In this document: piece after piece, positions 18,152 to 27,434 of the stretch
Position numbering within the stretch: position 1 is the stretch's first letter
Layout: every line of letters begins with the position of its first letter
Made by a program: the position numbers and the translations under genes
Notes under the pieces: generated by a model
Database searches by the model: none
Told to the model about the DNA's origin: nothing
What the model saw: the letters and a program-made list of their open reading frames with translations, nothing else
Assembly (NCBI RefSeq): GCF_024460775.1
Contig: NZ_JANFYZ010000001.1
Location: forward strand, 434,001-498,000
Source of the DNA: Desulfovibrio desulfuricans
GTDB taxonomy: Bacteria; Desulfobacterota; Desulfovibrionia; Desulfovibrionales; Desulfovibrionaceae
DNA: 64,000 nt
Reading direction: 5' to 3'

Positions 18152-18595
18152 ATGCAGACCATTCACATTGCCTCAGACCACGCTGGCTATGCGCTGAAAG
18201 AACTCCTTGTCCAGTTTCTTGCCCAGAAGGGCATCAACGTGGTGGACGACGGCACCCACTCCACCGAAAGCTGCGACTACCCCGTGCTGGCGCACAAGCT
18301 TTGCGCCGCTGTGGAAAAGGAGCAGGGAACAGGCATTCTCATTTGCGGTACAGGCATAGGCATTTCCATTGCCGCCAACCGCCACTCCGGCATCCGCGCG
18401 GCCCTGTGCGCCACTGAGCTTCAGGCGCGCCTGTCGCGCCAGCACAACAACGCCAATGTGCTTTGCCTCGGCGCGCGCATCATCGGCGTGGAACTGGCTC
18501 AGGCCATTGTGGAGGCATTTCTGGGCGCTTCCTTTGAAGGCGGCAGGCACCAGCGCCGCATCGACATGATCAATCTTCCCGGTCAGGCCGGGTAA
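18152..18595 (+). CDS. rpiB: Ribose-5-phosphate isomerase B
   Basis: A 147-residue RpiB/LacA-family isomerase that interconverts ribose 5-phosphate and ribulose 5-phosphate. The N-terminal ASDHAGYALK binds phosphate. The catalytic cysteine lies in CGTGIGISIAANR (about residue 64). NNANVLCLGAR is the other family signature. The ATG at 18152 has AGGAG six bases upstream. It is nine bases before cysS, and its product feeds PRPP synthesis by Prs further along the same strand. Confidence 0.92.
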   Translation: MQTIHIASDHAGYALKELLVQFLAQKGINVVDDGTHSTESCDYPVLAHKLCAAVEKEQGTGILICGTGIGISIAANRHSGIRAALCATELQARLSRQHNNANVLCLGARIIGVELAQAIVEAFLGASFEGGRHQRRIDMINLPGQAG

Positions 18596-18604
18596 GGGAT
18601 ATAC

Positions 18605-20056
18605 ATGCTGCTCTACAATACCCTGGGCCGTAAGAAGGAAGAATTTGTTCCCGTTCATCCGGGCAAGGCAAACATGTATGTTTGCGGCATAACGGCCTAT
18701 GATCTTTGCCATATAGGACATGCGCGTTCCGCCCTTGTTTTTGACGTGCTCGTGCGGCAGTTGCGCCATACAGGGCTTGAGGTCCGCTTTGTGCGCAACT
18801 TTACAGACGTGGACGACAAGATCATCAACCGCGCCAACAAGGAAGGCCGGGACTGGCGCGAGGTTGCCCAAACTTACATAACCGCCTTCCATGAAGACAT
18901 GGATCGTCTGGGAGTGCTGCGGGCCGATGAAGAACCCCGCGCCACCGACTTTATCCCGCAGATTCAGGCCATCTGCTCCACTCTTGTTGATTCGGGCAAA
19001 GCCTACTCCACTCCCTCAGGGGACGTGTATTTTCGTGTGCGCGCTTACGAGCCCTACGGCAAACTCTCTGGCCGCAGCCTGGACGATCTGCTCTCTGGCG
19101 CGCGCGTGGCCCCCGGCGAAGAAAAGGAAGACCCCCTGGATTTCGCCCTGTGGAAGGCCGCCAAGCCCGGCGAACCTTTCTGGGAAAGCCCCTGGGGCAA
19201 GGGCCGCCCCGGCTGGCATATCGAATGCTCGGCCATGAGCCAGCCCTATCTGCCGCTGGACATTCACGGCGGCGGGCAGGATCTTATCTTCCCGCACCAC
19301 GAGAACGAGATCGCCCAGTCCGAGGCCGCCTGCGCCTGCTCGCTGGCCCGCTACTGGGTGCATAACGGCTTTGTGCAGGTAAATGCGGAAAAGATGTCCA
19401 AATCCCTGGGCAACTTCAAGACCATCCGCGATATTCTTGAAAACTATCTGCCTGAAACCCTGCGCTTTTTCCTGCTGGGCAAGCATTACCGCAGCCCCAT
19501 CGACTTTACCGCCGACAGCATGGACGAAGCGGAAAAAGCCCAGCACCGCGTGTATACAGCCCTGCACGAGGCGGGCAAGGCCCTTGCCCGCGACAAGTGG
19601 AAAAAAACACCCCTGCCGCAGGAAATGGCCGAAGAATGGGCCGCGCTGCCCAAGGCCTTTGACGCCGCCCTTGAGGACGACATCAATACGGCGCAGGCCC
19701 TTGGGCAGGTGTTTGCCCAGGTGCGCCTTGTGAACCGTCTTCTGGAAGACAAGGCCCTGCGCTCTGCCGAAGCCGGACGCGACCTCTTGCAGGAATTTCT
19801 TGCCCGCGCGCAGGAATGGGACAAGCGCCTTGGCCTCTTTGGGCAGGCTCCGCAGACTTTTCTGGCTGATTTGCGCGGTCAGCGCGCCACACGCGGCAAG
19901 ATCGACGTGGCCCGTGTGGAAGAACTGATGCTCGCCCGTCAGGAAGCCCGCGCCAGCAAGGATTTTGCCCGCTCGGATTCGCTGCGGCAGGAAATTCTTG
20001 ATCTGGGCGTCAGCGTACGCGACACCCCTGAAGGTCAGGTTTGGGATCTGGAATAA
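18605..20056 (+). CDS. cysS: Cysteinyl-tRNA synthetase
   Basis: A 483-residue class I aminoacyl-tRNA synthetase of normal length. It has the HIGH motif (CHIGHARS, about residue 36), the zinc ligands (MYVCG near residue 26, ECSAMS near 208, and HHENE), and KMSKSLGN near residue 262 for ATP binding. The start has GGGATAT upstream and lies nine bases after rpiB. Confidence 0.95.
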   Translation: MLLYNTLGRKKEEFVPVHPGKANMYVCGITAYDLCHIGHARSALVFDVLVRQLRHTGLEVRFVRNFTDVDDKIINRANKEGRDWREVAQTYITAFHEDMDRLGVLRADEEPRATDFIPQIQAICSTLVDSGKAYSTPSGDVYFRVRAYEPYGKLSGRSLDDLLSGARVAPGEEKEDPLDFALWKAAKPGEPFWESPWGKGRPGWHIECSAMSQPYLPLDIHGGGQDLIFPHHENEIAQSEAACACSLARYWVHNGFVQVNAEKMSKSLGNFKTIRDILENYLPETLRFFLLGKHYRSPIDFTADSMDEAEKAQHRVYTALHEAGKALARDKWKKTPLPQEMAEEWAALPKAFDAALEDDINTAQALGQVFAQVRLVNRLLEDKALRSAEAGRDLLQEFLARAQEWDKRLGLFGQAPQTFLADLRGQRATRGKIDVARVEELMLARQEARASKDFARSDSLRQEILDLGVSVRDTPEGQVWDLE

Positions 20057-20115
20057 GCCGCTGCCCGCGTCGGTCTCCGGCGCGGGCGCTTTTACTGCGG
20101 CATCATGAGGACGCC

Positions 20116-21525
20116 ATGTTGCATCGTGTTGCCCTGCGCCGTTTTATGGCGCTGTTTGTTCTGCTGGCATTTCTGTCAGCCCAGCTTGTGGCCGTACCGG
20201 CCCAGGCCTTCTTTTTCGGCGGCGTCACCATCAAGGACGAAAAGGAGATGGGCCACAAGTTTGACGTGATGATCCGCGCAAACATGCCCATTGTGGAAGA
20301 TCCTGAGGTAAGCCAGTACGTCAACCAGATCGTGGATCGTCTGGTCAAAAAGATTCCACCGCAGCCCTTCAATTTCAAGGCCGCCGTCATCCTGCACAAT
20401 TCGCTCAACGCCTTTGCCATCCCCGGCGGCTACGTGTACGTGTTCACCGGCCTCATCATGAATATGGACAAGGAAGAAGAGCTCGCGGGCGTGCTTGCCC
20501 ACGAACTGGCGCATGTAACCCAGCACCACGTGGCCTCGCGCCTTGAACGCGCGCAGTTTGTGACTCTTGGCTCCCTGCTGCTGGCCATTGCGGGCGTGGC
20601 AGTTGGCGGCTCCAGCGGCGGCGCGCTGGCCGTGGGCGCGCTGGGGGCCGGGCAGTCGGCCATGCTTAACTACAGCCGCATGGACGAAACCGAAGCCGAC
20701 CAGATTGGCCTGCAATACCTTGTGGCTGCGGGCTATCCCCCGCAGGGCATGGTGGGCGGCTTCAAGGTGCTGCGCCAGAAAAGCTGGATGAGCGGCACCA
20801 GCGTGCCGACCTATCTTTCTACCCACCCTGCCATCGGCGACCGCATCAACGGGCTTCAGGCCCGCATTGAAGGCATGGGCAAGTCTGTGCAGGGCCGTAC
20901 GCAGGACAACACCAAATTTATCCGCGTCAAAACGCTCCTCTGGGCGCGCTATGGCGACGCGCAGGCTGCGCAGCAGCGTTTTTCAGGCAAGGACGGCCTT
21001 TCGTGCATGGGGCGCGGCATTGTGCTGGCCCGCACCAACCGGGTTAACGAGGCCAGCAAGGCCTTTGACGAAGCCCTGGCCGCTTCGCCCAACGACCCTC
21101 TGGTGCTGCGCGAGGCTGGCGCATTCCACTACCGCAAGGGCGACATGAGCCGTGCTGATGGCCTGCTGCGTCAGGCCATGCGCCTTGACCCGCGCGACTA
21201 CATGGCCTCTTTTTTCTATGCCCGCATGCTTGACGAAACGGGCAGGCAGGCGCAGGCCGCGCAGTATTATAAAGACGTGCTGCGCTACGTGCCGGAAGAC
21301 GCCGAAGTCCACGAGGCCTATGCCCGCTCGCTCGGTAAAACGGGCGACACTGCCGGGGCCTATATCCACATGGCATACAGCGCCCTGTATTCCAACAACA
21401 AAAAACAGGCCGAGCGCTACTTTAACCAGGCCAAGGCCTTGTCGGGCAAATCTGCAAATCCGCGTGATTTTCAGAAGCTTGAGGCCGCCTACAAAGAGCG
21501 CAAGGAAATATGGGAAAAGAACTGA
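20116..21525 (+). CDS. M48 metalloprotease with TPR domain (BepA-like)
   Basis: A 469-residue exported protein. The signal peptide covers about residues 1-33. The M48 domain has the zinc motif HELAH (about residue 130) and the third ligand in DETEADQIG (about 194). TPR units fill the C-terminal 200 residues. This architecture matches BepA/YfgC, a periplasmic protease and chaperone that checks assembly of outer-membrane proteins. I chose the ATG at 20116 (GAGG upstream) over an in-frame ATG at 20041 inside cysS. The hslV start overlaps its stop. Confidence 0.85.
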   Translation: MLHRVALRRFMALFVLLAFLSAQLVAVPAQAFFFGGVTIKDEKEMGHKFDVMIRANMPIVEDPEVSQYVNQIVDRLVKKIPPQPFNFKAAVILHNSLNAFAIPGGYVYVFTGLIMNMDKEEELAGVLAHELAHVTQHHVASRLERAQFVTLGSLLLAIAGVAVGGSSGGALAVGALGAGQSAMLNYSRMDETEADQIGLQYLVAAGYPPQGMVGGFKVLRQKSWMSGTSVPTYLSTHPAIGDRINGLQARIEGMGKSVQGRTQDNTKFIRVKTLLWARYGDAQAAQQRFSGKDGLSCMGRGIVLARTNRVNEASKAFDEALAASPNDPLVLREAGAFHYRKGDMSRADGLLRQAMRLDPRDYMASFFYARMLDETGRQAQAAQYYKDVLRYVPEDAEVHEAYARSLGKTGDTAGAYIHMAYSALYSNNKKQAERYFNQAKALSGKSANPRDFQKLEAAYKERKEIWEKN

Positions 21526-22061
21526 TGATGGATACGCATGCCACAACCATACTGGCAGTAAGAAAGGATGGCCGCGTGGCCATAGCTGGCGATGGTCAGG
21601 TGACCCTGGGCCAGAATATGATCATGAAGCACGGCGCGCAGAAGGTGCGGCGTCTGTATGACGGCAAGGTTCTGGCGGGTTTTGCCGGGGCCACAGCCGA
21701 TGCCTTTACCCTGTTCGAGCTTTTTGAAGCCAAGCTCAAGGAATTGCGCGGCAACATGGTTCGCGCCGCAGTTGAAATGACCAAGGAGTGGCGCAAGGAC
21801 AAATACCTGCGCAAGCTCGAAGCCATGCTCCTGCTGGCGGACAGCGAACACATCCTCGTGCTGTCGGGTACGGGCGACGTTATTGAACCGGACGACGAGG
21901 TTGCAGCCATTGGCAGCGGCGGCCCCTATGCCCTTGCGGCGGCGCGGGCGCTTGCCCGGCACAGCGACATGGATGCGGAGGCCATTGCCCGCGAGGCCAT
22001 GCGCATTGCCTCGGAAATCTGCGTGTACACCAACGGCAACCTTACGGTTGAAACGCTGTAG
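21525..22061 (+). CDS. hslV: ATP-dependent protease subunit HslV
   Basis: The proteasome-like peptidase of the HslUV complex. After processing, the N-terminal threonine of [10 protein letters not shown] is the nucleophile. Family motifs GDGQVTLGQ and [15 protein letters not shown] are present, and [14 protein letters not shown] matches the C-terminal part. The start is ambiguous: ATG codons at 21510, 21525 and 21528 are all in frame. That leaves a short propeptide before the threonine (five residues from 21528), unlike E. coli HslV, where only Met is removed. TGATG overlap with the M48 gene suggests coupling. The HslU ATPase gene is not in this window. Confidence 0.9.
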   Translation: MMDTHATTILAVRKDGRVAIAGDGQVTLGQNMIMKHGAQKVRRLYDGKVLAGFAGATADAFTLFELFEAKLKELRGNMVRAAVEMTKEWRKDKYLRKLEAMLLLADSEHILVLSGTGDVIEPDDEVAAIGSGGPYALAAARALARHSDMDAEAIAREAMRIASEICVYTNGNLTVETL

Positions 22062-22091
22062 CCATCAATCGCCACAGGAGCGGAAAAATCC

Positions 22092-22970
22092 ATGAGCGTA
22101 GTTGTTGCCGGGTGCAAGGTTAATCTTGGTTTGCGCATCACGGGCGTACGGGAAAACGGGTATCATGAGCTGGATTCTCTATTCTGGCCCCTGCCCCGCC
22201 CCTGCGACCGCCTGCACATACGCGAAACCGGCACGGCCGGGTTGACCGTGCTGTGTGATACGCCCGGCATTGACCTTGAGAACAATACCCTCACCAAGGC
22301 CTACGCCGCGCTCGCCAAGCGTGTGCCCGACCTGCCCGGGCTTGAAGTGCGCCTGAACAAGGGCATTCCCGCTGGCGCAGGTCTTGGCGGCGGCAGCAGC
22401 GATGCGGCGGCCCTGCTGCGCTGGCTCAACAGCAGGGTATCCAGCCCGCTTGACGATCAGGCGCTGGCAGAGGTTGCCCTCACTGTTGGCGCGGACACTC
22501 CGTTTTTTCTCATCAACAAACCCTGCCGGGTGCGGGGCATTGGCGAGCTTATCGAGCCTTGCAGGGATGATGCGCTTGCAGGCATACACCTTGTTCTGGT
22601 ATGCTCCCAAATTCATGCTTCCACCCCCCAGGCATACGCCGATTATGACGCCGCGCTCAAGGCTTCAGACACGGTTTCTGGGCAAAATTGCTTGACAAAG
22701 ACGGAAAGCAAGGCTAATGGAACTTTTCTCTCCGGGGTGCGGACAGAGTTGAGCATTCACAACGACCTTGAGGACGTTGTATTTTCTCGCCATCCACAGC
22801 TTGCAGAAATCAAGGCGAACTTGCTGCGCCTTGGGGCTGGAGCCGTAGCCATGAGTGGCAGCGGCTCAAGCATTGTGGCGCTTTTCGCACACGAATTCCA
22901 TGTGGAATCGCAGGCGGCTGCCGCCATGCTGCAAGGAGAGAACAGGCGCGTATACGCGCACGTGCTGTGA
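22092..22970 (+). CDS. ispE: 4-diphosphocytidyl-2-C-methyl-D-erythritol kinase
   Basis: A 292-residue GHMP kinase of the non-mevalonate isoprenoid pathway. KVNLGLRI near the N-terminus contains the catalytic lysine region. PAGAGLGGGSSDAAAL (about residue 94) is the ATP-binding glycine loop. MSGSGSSIVALF near residue 257 is motif 3. A stretch around residues 195-220 is less GC-rich than the rest and looks like a lineage-specific insertion. CAGGAG lies upstream of the ATG. A tRNA gene begins only five bases after its stop. Confidence 0.9.
   Translation: MSVVVAGCKVNLGLRITGVRENGYHELDSLFWPLPRPCDRLHIRETGTAGLTVLCDTPGIDLENNTLTKAYAALAKRVPDLPGLEVRLNKGIPAGAGLGGGSSDAAALLRWLNSRVSSPLDDQALAEVALTVGADTPFFLINKPCRVRGIGELIEPCRDDALAGIHLVLVCSQIHASTPQAYADYDAALKASDTVSGQNCLTKTESKANGTFLSGVRTELSIHNDLEDVVFSRHPQLAEIKANLLRLGAGAVAMSGSGSSIVALFAHEFHVESQAAAAMLQGENRRVYAHVL
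22692..22720 (+). promoter_or_regulatory. Possible internal promoter within ispE
   Basis: A perfect -35 TTGACA at 22692-22697 is followed after 17 bases by TAATGG, a poor -10. It lies in a locally AT-richer part of ispE and could drive tRNA-Gln and prs. It may equally be chance coding sequence. Confidence 0.25.
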
Positions 22971-22975
22971 AATAC

Positions 22976-23050
22976 TGGGATGTAGCCAAGTGGTAAGGCA
23001 ACGGGTTTTGGCTCCGTCATTCGAAGGTTCGAACCCTTCCATCCCAGCCA
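22976..23050 (+). tRNA. tRNA-Gln (anticodon TTG)
   Basis: A 75-base cloverleaf with encoded CCA. The acceptor stem TGGGATG pairs with CATCCCA; the D arm contains GCCAAGTGGTAAGGC; the anticodon loop TTTTGGC gives TTG; the T arm contains GGTTCGAACCC. The weak first pair (T-A) is typical of bacterial tRNA-Gln. It lies five bases after ispE, so it must be cut from a longer transcript. Confidence 0.95.
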
Positions 23051-23103
23051 TGCACTGCTGTATCGCGTCTGGGGCGTCTGACCGCGCCTTCCGTCGATTT
23101 GTC

Positions 23104-23134
23104 GGCGGCCTGGCAATAAAGCGCCGCCTTTCTT
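23104..23134 (+). terminator. Possible terminator after tRNA-Gln
   Basis: A 6-bp GC stem (23104-23109 with 23123-23128) is followed by TTTCTT. It lies between the tRNA and prs and may be partial, allowing some read-through. Confidence 0.4.
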
Positions 23135-23197
23135 CCGGCGACGGCAGCAAGGATGTATAACCGTAAGTGCTCTTTGGCGCGCAAGGCAGGGCGGTTC

Positions 23198-24145
23198 ATG
23201 TACAGCGATCTTAAGATCGTCACCGGGTCTTCCAATCCGGATTTGGCCAAGGCCATCTGCAACCATCTGGGGTGTCAACTCACGCCCACGCTGGCCACCA
23301 CGTTCAGCGACGGCGAGTTGCGGATCGAAATAGGCGACAATGTTCGCGGTGATGACGTTTTTGTGGTGCAGCCCACCTGCCCCCCAACCATCAACCGCAA
23401 TCTGGTGCAGCTCTGTCTTATGCTTGATGCCCTCAAGAGGGCCAGCGCAGGCAGGATTACCGCCGTTATTCCTTACTACGGCTATGCGCGCCAGGATCGC
23501 AAGGTCAGCCCCCGTGCGCCCATCAGCGCCAAAATGGTGGCCGATTTTATCAGCGTTGCCGGAGCGGAACGCGTGGTCACCATTGACCTTCACGCGGGAC
23601 AGATTCAGGGTTACTTTGACTGCCCGGTGGACAACCTGTTTGCCGTGCCGGTCATGCTTGAATCGCTGCGGCGGCTGCACGATGACAACATCGTGATCGT
23701 GTCGCCCGATGCTGGCGGCGTTGAACGCGCCCGCGCCTATGCCAAAAGGCTCAACGCGCCGCTGGCCATTGTGGACAAGCGCCGCGACAAGCCCAATCAG
23801 GCACAGGCCATGCATGTTATCGGCGATGTGAAAGGCCGTCTTGCCATTGTGGTGGACGACATGATCGACACCGCCGGTACGTTGTGCGCAGGTGCCGACG
23901 TGCTGCTCAAAAACGGCGCTACCAAGATTGTGGCCTGCGCCACCCACGCTGTTTTGTCTGGCCCGGCCATTGACCGCATCAACAGCACCGAGGCGCTTTC
24001 GCAGGTATTTGTCACAGACACCATCCCCATGGGCGACAAGCTTGAGCGCTGCCCCAAGCTGGAGGTTGTTTCTGTGGCTGCCCTTCTGGGCAAGACTATC
24101 CACAACATCCATACCGGTTCATCGGTGAGCGTGTTGTTTGTGTAA
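23198..24145 (+). CDS. prs: Ribose-phosphate pyrophosphokinase (PRPP synthetase)
   Basis: A 315-residue class I PRPP synthetase, the usual length. It makes PRPP from ribose 5-phosphate and ATP for nucleotide, His and Trp synthesis. FSDGELRIEI, YYGYARQDRK (flexible-loop and ATP region) and the PRPP-binding VVVDDMIDTAGT (about residue 218) are all present. I chose the ATG at 23198, which begins MYSDLKIVTG as in homologues; the frame opens earlier at 23153 without conserved sequence. Confidence 0.95.
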   Translation: MYSDLKIVTGSSNPDLAKAICNHLGCQLTPTLATTFSDGELRIEIGDNVRGDDVFVVQPTCPPTINRNLVQLCLMLDALKRASAGRITAVIPYYGYARQDRKVSPRAPISAKMVADFISVAGAERVVTIDLHAGQIQGYFDCPVDNLFAVPVMLESLRRLHDDNIVIVSPDAGGVERARAYAKRLNAPLAIVDKRRDKPNQAQAMHVIGDVKGRLAIVVDDMIDTAGTLCAGADVLLKNGATKIVACATHAVLSGPAIDRINSTEALSQVFVTDTIPMGDKLERCPKLEVVSVAALLGKTIHNIHTGSSVSVLFV

Positions 24146-24254
24146 CCCGCTTTATGCGGATTGCGTATAGACCCAAGCCTGCCCGCAAGGGCCGGTTCCA
24201 TAATAACAGAACTTTTTCCGCACGTTTCGGCTGCGGTAAGCCAAGGAGCAGGAC

Positions 24255-24845
24255 ATGAATATTGAAAAGACTTTGAGCGTGCAGAAGCGCGAAGGTAGCG
24301 GCAAAGGCGCCAGTGGCCGTCTGCGTACCCAGGATCTGATCCCCGGCGTGTTCTACACCGCCAAGGGTGACAACATCTCTGTGCAGGCTCCTGCCCTGCC
24401 GCTGGAAAAGATTTTTGCCGAAGCCGGTCGTACCTCGGTGTTCAACCTTGAGATTGACGACAACGGTCAGAAGTCCGTGCATCCTGTGATCATCTGGGAC
24501 GTGCAGTACCATCCCTACAAGAAGGAATTCAGCCACATCGACTACTACGGCGTGGATCTGGACAAGCCCGTCACTGTTGACGTGCCTGTGGAATTCGTGG
24601 GTGTGTCGCGCGGCGTGAAGCTTGGCGGCCAGCTTGAAACCTACCGCGAAATCGTGCGCCTGTGCAGCAAGCCCCTGGACATGCCCAAAAAGATCGTTGT
24701 TGATGTGACCCCCATGGACATCAACACCACCATCTGCGTGGGCGACCTGCAGCTGCCCGAAAACGTCAAGGCCGTTTACGACCAGAACTTCGCCATCGTC
24801 AGCGTTATTTCCAAGGCCAAGGAAGCCGCTGAAGCCGCCGAATAA
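24255..24845 (+). CDS. rplY: Ribosomal protein L25, long CTC form
   Basis: A 196-residue protein. An N-terminal L25 domain binds 5S rRNA (about residues 1-90) and a C-terminal TL5/CTC-type beta domain follows (DVPVEFVGVSRGVKLGG, about 115). E. coli L25 has only the first part. The start has AAGGAG seven bases upstream. The prs-rplY-pth order is common in bacteria. The 109 bases after prs (24146-24254) probably hold a promoter that I could not define. Confidence 0.93.
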   Translation: MNIEKTLSVQKREGSGKGASGRLRTQDLIPGVFYTAKGDNISVQAPALPLEKIFAEAGRTSVFNLEIDDNGQKSVHPVIIWDVQYHPYKKEFSHIDYYGVDLDKPVTVDVPVEFVGVSRGVKLGGQLETYREIVRLCSKPLDMPKKIVVDVTPMDINTTICVGDLQLPENVKAVYDQNFAIVSVISKAKEAAEAAE

Positions 24846-24858
24846 GACTGTTTGACGC

Positions 24859-24920
24859 AAAGCCCGGTCATCGGGCCTTTGTGCGACTGTATTGGCCGGT
24901 TCCTTGCGGGACCGGCCTCA
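24859..24920 (+). terminator. Probable terminator pair after rplY
   Basis: Two hairpins in tandem: a stem of about 8 bp with one bulge (24859-24880) ending CCTTTG, and a 10-bp stem with one G-T wobble (24894-24903 with 24908-24917) followed by TCATTTT. Neither has a perfect T-run, so termination may be partial. Confidence 0.45.
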
Positions 24921-24940
24921 TTTTATGTACGCATGGCGCC

Positions 24941-25810
24941 ATGAACAAACCAGCCTTTGTCACGCACAAGCTGTCTGCCCATAACCGGGAACTGCGGCTC
25001 GAACTCTGGCCCAATCATGGGGCCGGAGTCATGCTGTTTTATCCCGGCACTATGCTGTCGCCCCTCCAGTACCGGCCCATGATCACCGCCTTGCAGCAAA
25101 CGGGCTTTGCCGTTGCCGCACTGCATTTTACCGGGCACGGTCTGAACCGCCACAGAGCGGGCTTCAGCTTTGACGACCTGCGGCAAAACTGTCTGGACGC
25201 CGAGGCATGGCTGCGTGATGCAGGCTATGACCGTATTGCGGTGTGCGGGCACAGCCAGGGCGGCATACTCGCATTGGCGCACGCTGCGGCATCCCCCGGC
25301 CTTACGGCGGCATTTCCCATTACCGGAGTGCTGCCCCAGATGCGCGAGGCTATCTATCTGACACGCTTTGCCGGGCTGGCTGACCGCAGAGCGGACATTG
25401 AACGTATTTTCTGCACGCTTGCGCGCTGGCTGCCGTGGCTGCCCATGCCCCTGCACGCCTATCTTGATCCCTGGCGGATCATTTCCGGAGCCAGGCGAAC
25501 TGTGAGCAATCGCCGCAGAACACGGCTGACATACCCCCTGAATTTTCTGGCCAGCCTGTTCAACACGCGCCTGCCCGAGGGGCTACGTTGCCCCCTGTAT
25601 TTTTTCAGCGCGCAGAATGATGCCCTGTTTACGCCAGCCATCATTCAGGCCACCTTTGACTGCCTCAAGGCACCGTCCAAAAAACTGATTTGGCTGCCCG
25701 GCGGCGGGCATCTGGCTGCCATGAATCCCCCGCTGTGCCGCTTTATGGCCCGAACCGCAGCAGCTGCCTGCGCGGGGCTGGGCCTGCCCCTGCACCTTGA
25801 GCGCATATAA
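24941..25810 (+). CDS. Alpha/beta hydrolase
   Basis: A 289-residue protein with an alpha/beta hydrolase fold. The nucleophile elbow is CGHSQGG (about residue 105) and a late histidine lies in GGGHLAAMN (about 265). FTGHGLN near residue 65 resembles the strand-4 loop of serine hydrolases. No signal peptide. The substrate is unknown. I chose the ATG at 24941 over an in-frame start at 24881 that lies inside the terminator hairpins. It is 21 bases before pth. Confidence 0.75.
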   Translation: MNKPAFVTHKLSAHNRELRLELWPNHGAGVMLFYPGTMLSPLQYRPMITALQQTGFAVAALHFTGHGLNRHRAGFSFDDLRQNCLDAEAWLRDAGYDRIAVCGHSQGGILALAHAAASPGLTAAFPITGVLPQMREAIYLTRFAGLADRRADIERIFCTLARWLPWLPMPLHAYLDPWRIISGARRTVSNRRRTRLTYPLNFLASLFNTRLPEGLRCPLYFFSAQNDALFTPAIIQATFDCLKAPSKKLIWLPGGGHLAAMNPPLCRFMARTAAAACAGLGLPLHLERI

Positions 25811-25831
25811 ATCGCCTCTGGAGGCGTACTG

Positions 25832-26428
25832 ATGGACTATAAAGGCGTTATCGTAGGCCTGGGCAATCCCGGCGCCAAATACGACCATACACGTCATAAC
25901 TGCGGCTTTGATTTTGTGTCGTATCTTGTGGAACTTGCCGCCAGAGACGGCGAAGCGAGCCAGCAGAACGGCGGCAAATTTTCATGCGAATTATGGCGCT
26001 TGCGCCTGCCAAAGCTTGGGGGCTTGTGGCTTGCGGCAAAACCGCAGACATTCATGAACCTGAGCGGCCAGTGCGTGCAGCCGCTGCTCGCCTGGCACAA
26101 ACTCAAGCCGCATGATCTCGTTGTTGTGCATGACGAGCTGGACATCCCCGCCGGGGAGCTTCGCTTCAAGCTTGGCGGGGGCAATGCCGGGCACAATGGG
26201 CTGAAATCCATCACAGAACTCTTGGGAACGCCAGATTTTTACCGCCTGCGCATGGGCATTGGCCGCCCGCCGCACAAGGGTGACGTGACAAACTGGGTGC
26301 TGGGGCGACCTGAAGGCGAAGATGCAAAAAACATTGAAAATTCGATGGAACTTGCCGCCGATACATTGTTTGCCTTTGCCGATAAAGGGCTCGACAGCGC
26401 TGTTCGTGCTGCGCGAAAGGCATCCTGA
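25832..26428 (+). CDS. pth: Peptidyl-tRNA hydrolase
   Basis: A 198-residue enzyme that releases peptides from stalled peptidyl-tRNA. Signatures in order: GLGNPGAKYDHTRHNCGF with the catalytic His (about residue 23), PQTFMNLSG, VVHDELDIPAGELRFKLGGG, and AGHNGLKSI. CTGGAGG upstream of the ATG gives a strong ribosome binding site. Confidence 0.95.
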   Translation: MDYKGVIVGLGNPGAKYDHTRHNCGFDFVSYLVELAARDGEASQQNGGKFSCELWRLRLPKLGGLWLAAKPQTFMNLSGQCVQPLLAWHKLKPHDLVVVHDELDIPAGELRFKLGGGNAGHNGLKSITELLGTPDFYRLRMGIGRPPHKGDVTNWVLGRPEGEDAKNIENSMELAADTLFAFADKGLDSAVRAARKAS

Positions 26429-26735
26429 GCAGTGCCGTGCAGTGCTGCCTTTTGATAATGGCTTTCTGTAACCGTCGGTTTTGCAATCAATTTGCATCTG
26501 GCCAATGCTGTAAACCTTCTGCAACAGTGTCTGCGCACTGCCTTGTTGGCCCGGTCAAATGCCCATTGCCCCAAATATGAGCAAAATACTTTTTCAACTG
26601 GACTCCTGCTCATTCTTGGACTAGGATATTTGAAGAGTCGGTTTCCGACTCTTCCATACTTCATTTAATTCGCGACTTCCAGCTATCGCTCCAGGTCTCG
26701 TTTATTTGCGCCTTTTGGGGCGTTTTGGTGGCATC
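26429..26735. other. Intergenic region between pth and carD, with a hairpin
   Basis: About 300 bases, more AT-rich than the flanking genes. It holds a perfect 10-bp hairpin (26632-26641 with 26645-26654, loop TTT) about 80 bases before carD, and just upstream a weak promoter-like pair TGGACT (26599) and TAGGAT (26622) with 17-base spacing. The hairpin could start the carD mRNA. No gene is seen. Confidence 0.45.
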
Positions 26736-27251
26736 ATGTTCACTCCGGACGATCTCGTTGTATATCCTGCCCAAGGTGTGGGCCAAATAGAACGCATAGA
26801 CAGCAAAACCGTTGGGGGGCTTGTCTGTGAGCTCTATATTGTGCGCATCCGGGCAAACAACGTCACGCTGATGGTTCCGGTAAACAATGCCGCGCATGTG
26901 GGCCTGCGCACACTCACGCCCAAGGATGAAGCCGCCGCGATTCTTGAGTCGCTCCGCAATGATTCTGGCAAGGTTGTGTATACCGGCCAGAACTGGAACC
27001 GCCGCTTCCGCGAATATTCCGAGCGGCTCAAAAGCCCGAGCCTTGCTATTGTGGCCGAAGTGCTGCGCGAGCTGCTGCTTATTGGCCGCAGCAAGGAACT
27101 TTCTTTTGGCGAACGGCGGCTTCAGGAGCAGGCCATGGGCCTTGTGACCGGCGAATTGTCAGAAGTTCTGGAAATCCCAGAAGACAAGGTGCGCGACGAA
27201 CTGCTTGAAATCTATGCGCCCCCGCCAGCTCCCGAAGAAACCGCCAGCTAG
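26736..27251 (+). CDS. CarD/CdnL-family transcription regulator
   Basis: A 171-residue protein. The N-terminal RNA-polymerase interacting (Tudor-like) domain begins FTPDDLVVYPAQGVGQIERI, and a helical C-terminal domain follows with YSERLKSPS and ELSFGERRLQ. CarD proteins bind the polymerase beta subunit and stabilise open complexes, notably at rRNA promoters. The ATG at 26736 is preferred over a TTG at 26706 because homologues begin with this MF segment. Downstream is rho. Confidence 0.9.
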   Translation: MFTPDDLVVYPAQGVGQIERIDSKTVGGLVCELYIVRIRANNVTLMVPVNNAAHVGLRTLTPKDEAAAILESLRNDSGKVVYTGQNWNRRFREYSERLKSPSLAIVAEVLRELLLIGRSKELSFGERRLQEQAMGLVTGELSEVLEIPEDKVRDELLEIYAPPPAPEETAS

Positions 27252-27434
27252 CCCGCTCACCCCCTGACCGAATTTTTTGTGAACAGCGACGTATTTTTTC
27301 CTTGCCATTACAGAAAAGATGGGCTAATCGCATTTTCACACATCTTTTTTGTTCCCAATATCATCCGCCTACCACGCTACAATATGCAAATATTGTAAGC
27401 GTTACCCTGTGTCTTATCAAAATATCGGACTGTT

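Noticed and set aside
22757..24112. A 451-codon open frame antisense to prs and tRNA-Gln
   Set aside because: It runs through a tRNA and a certain prs gene and has no ribosome binding site.
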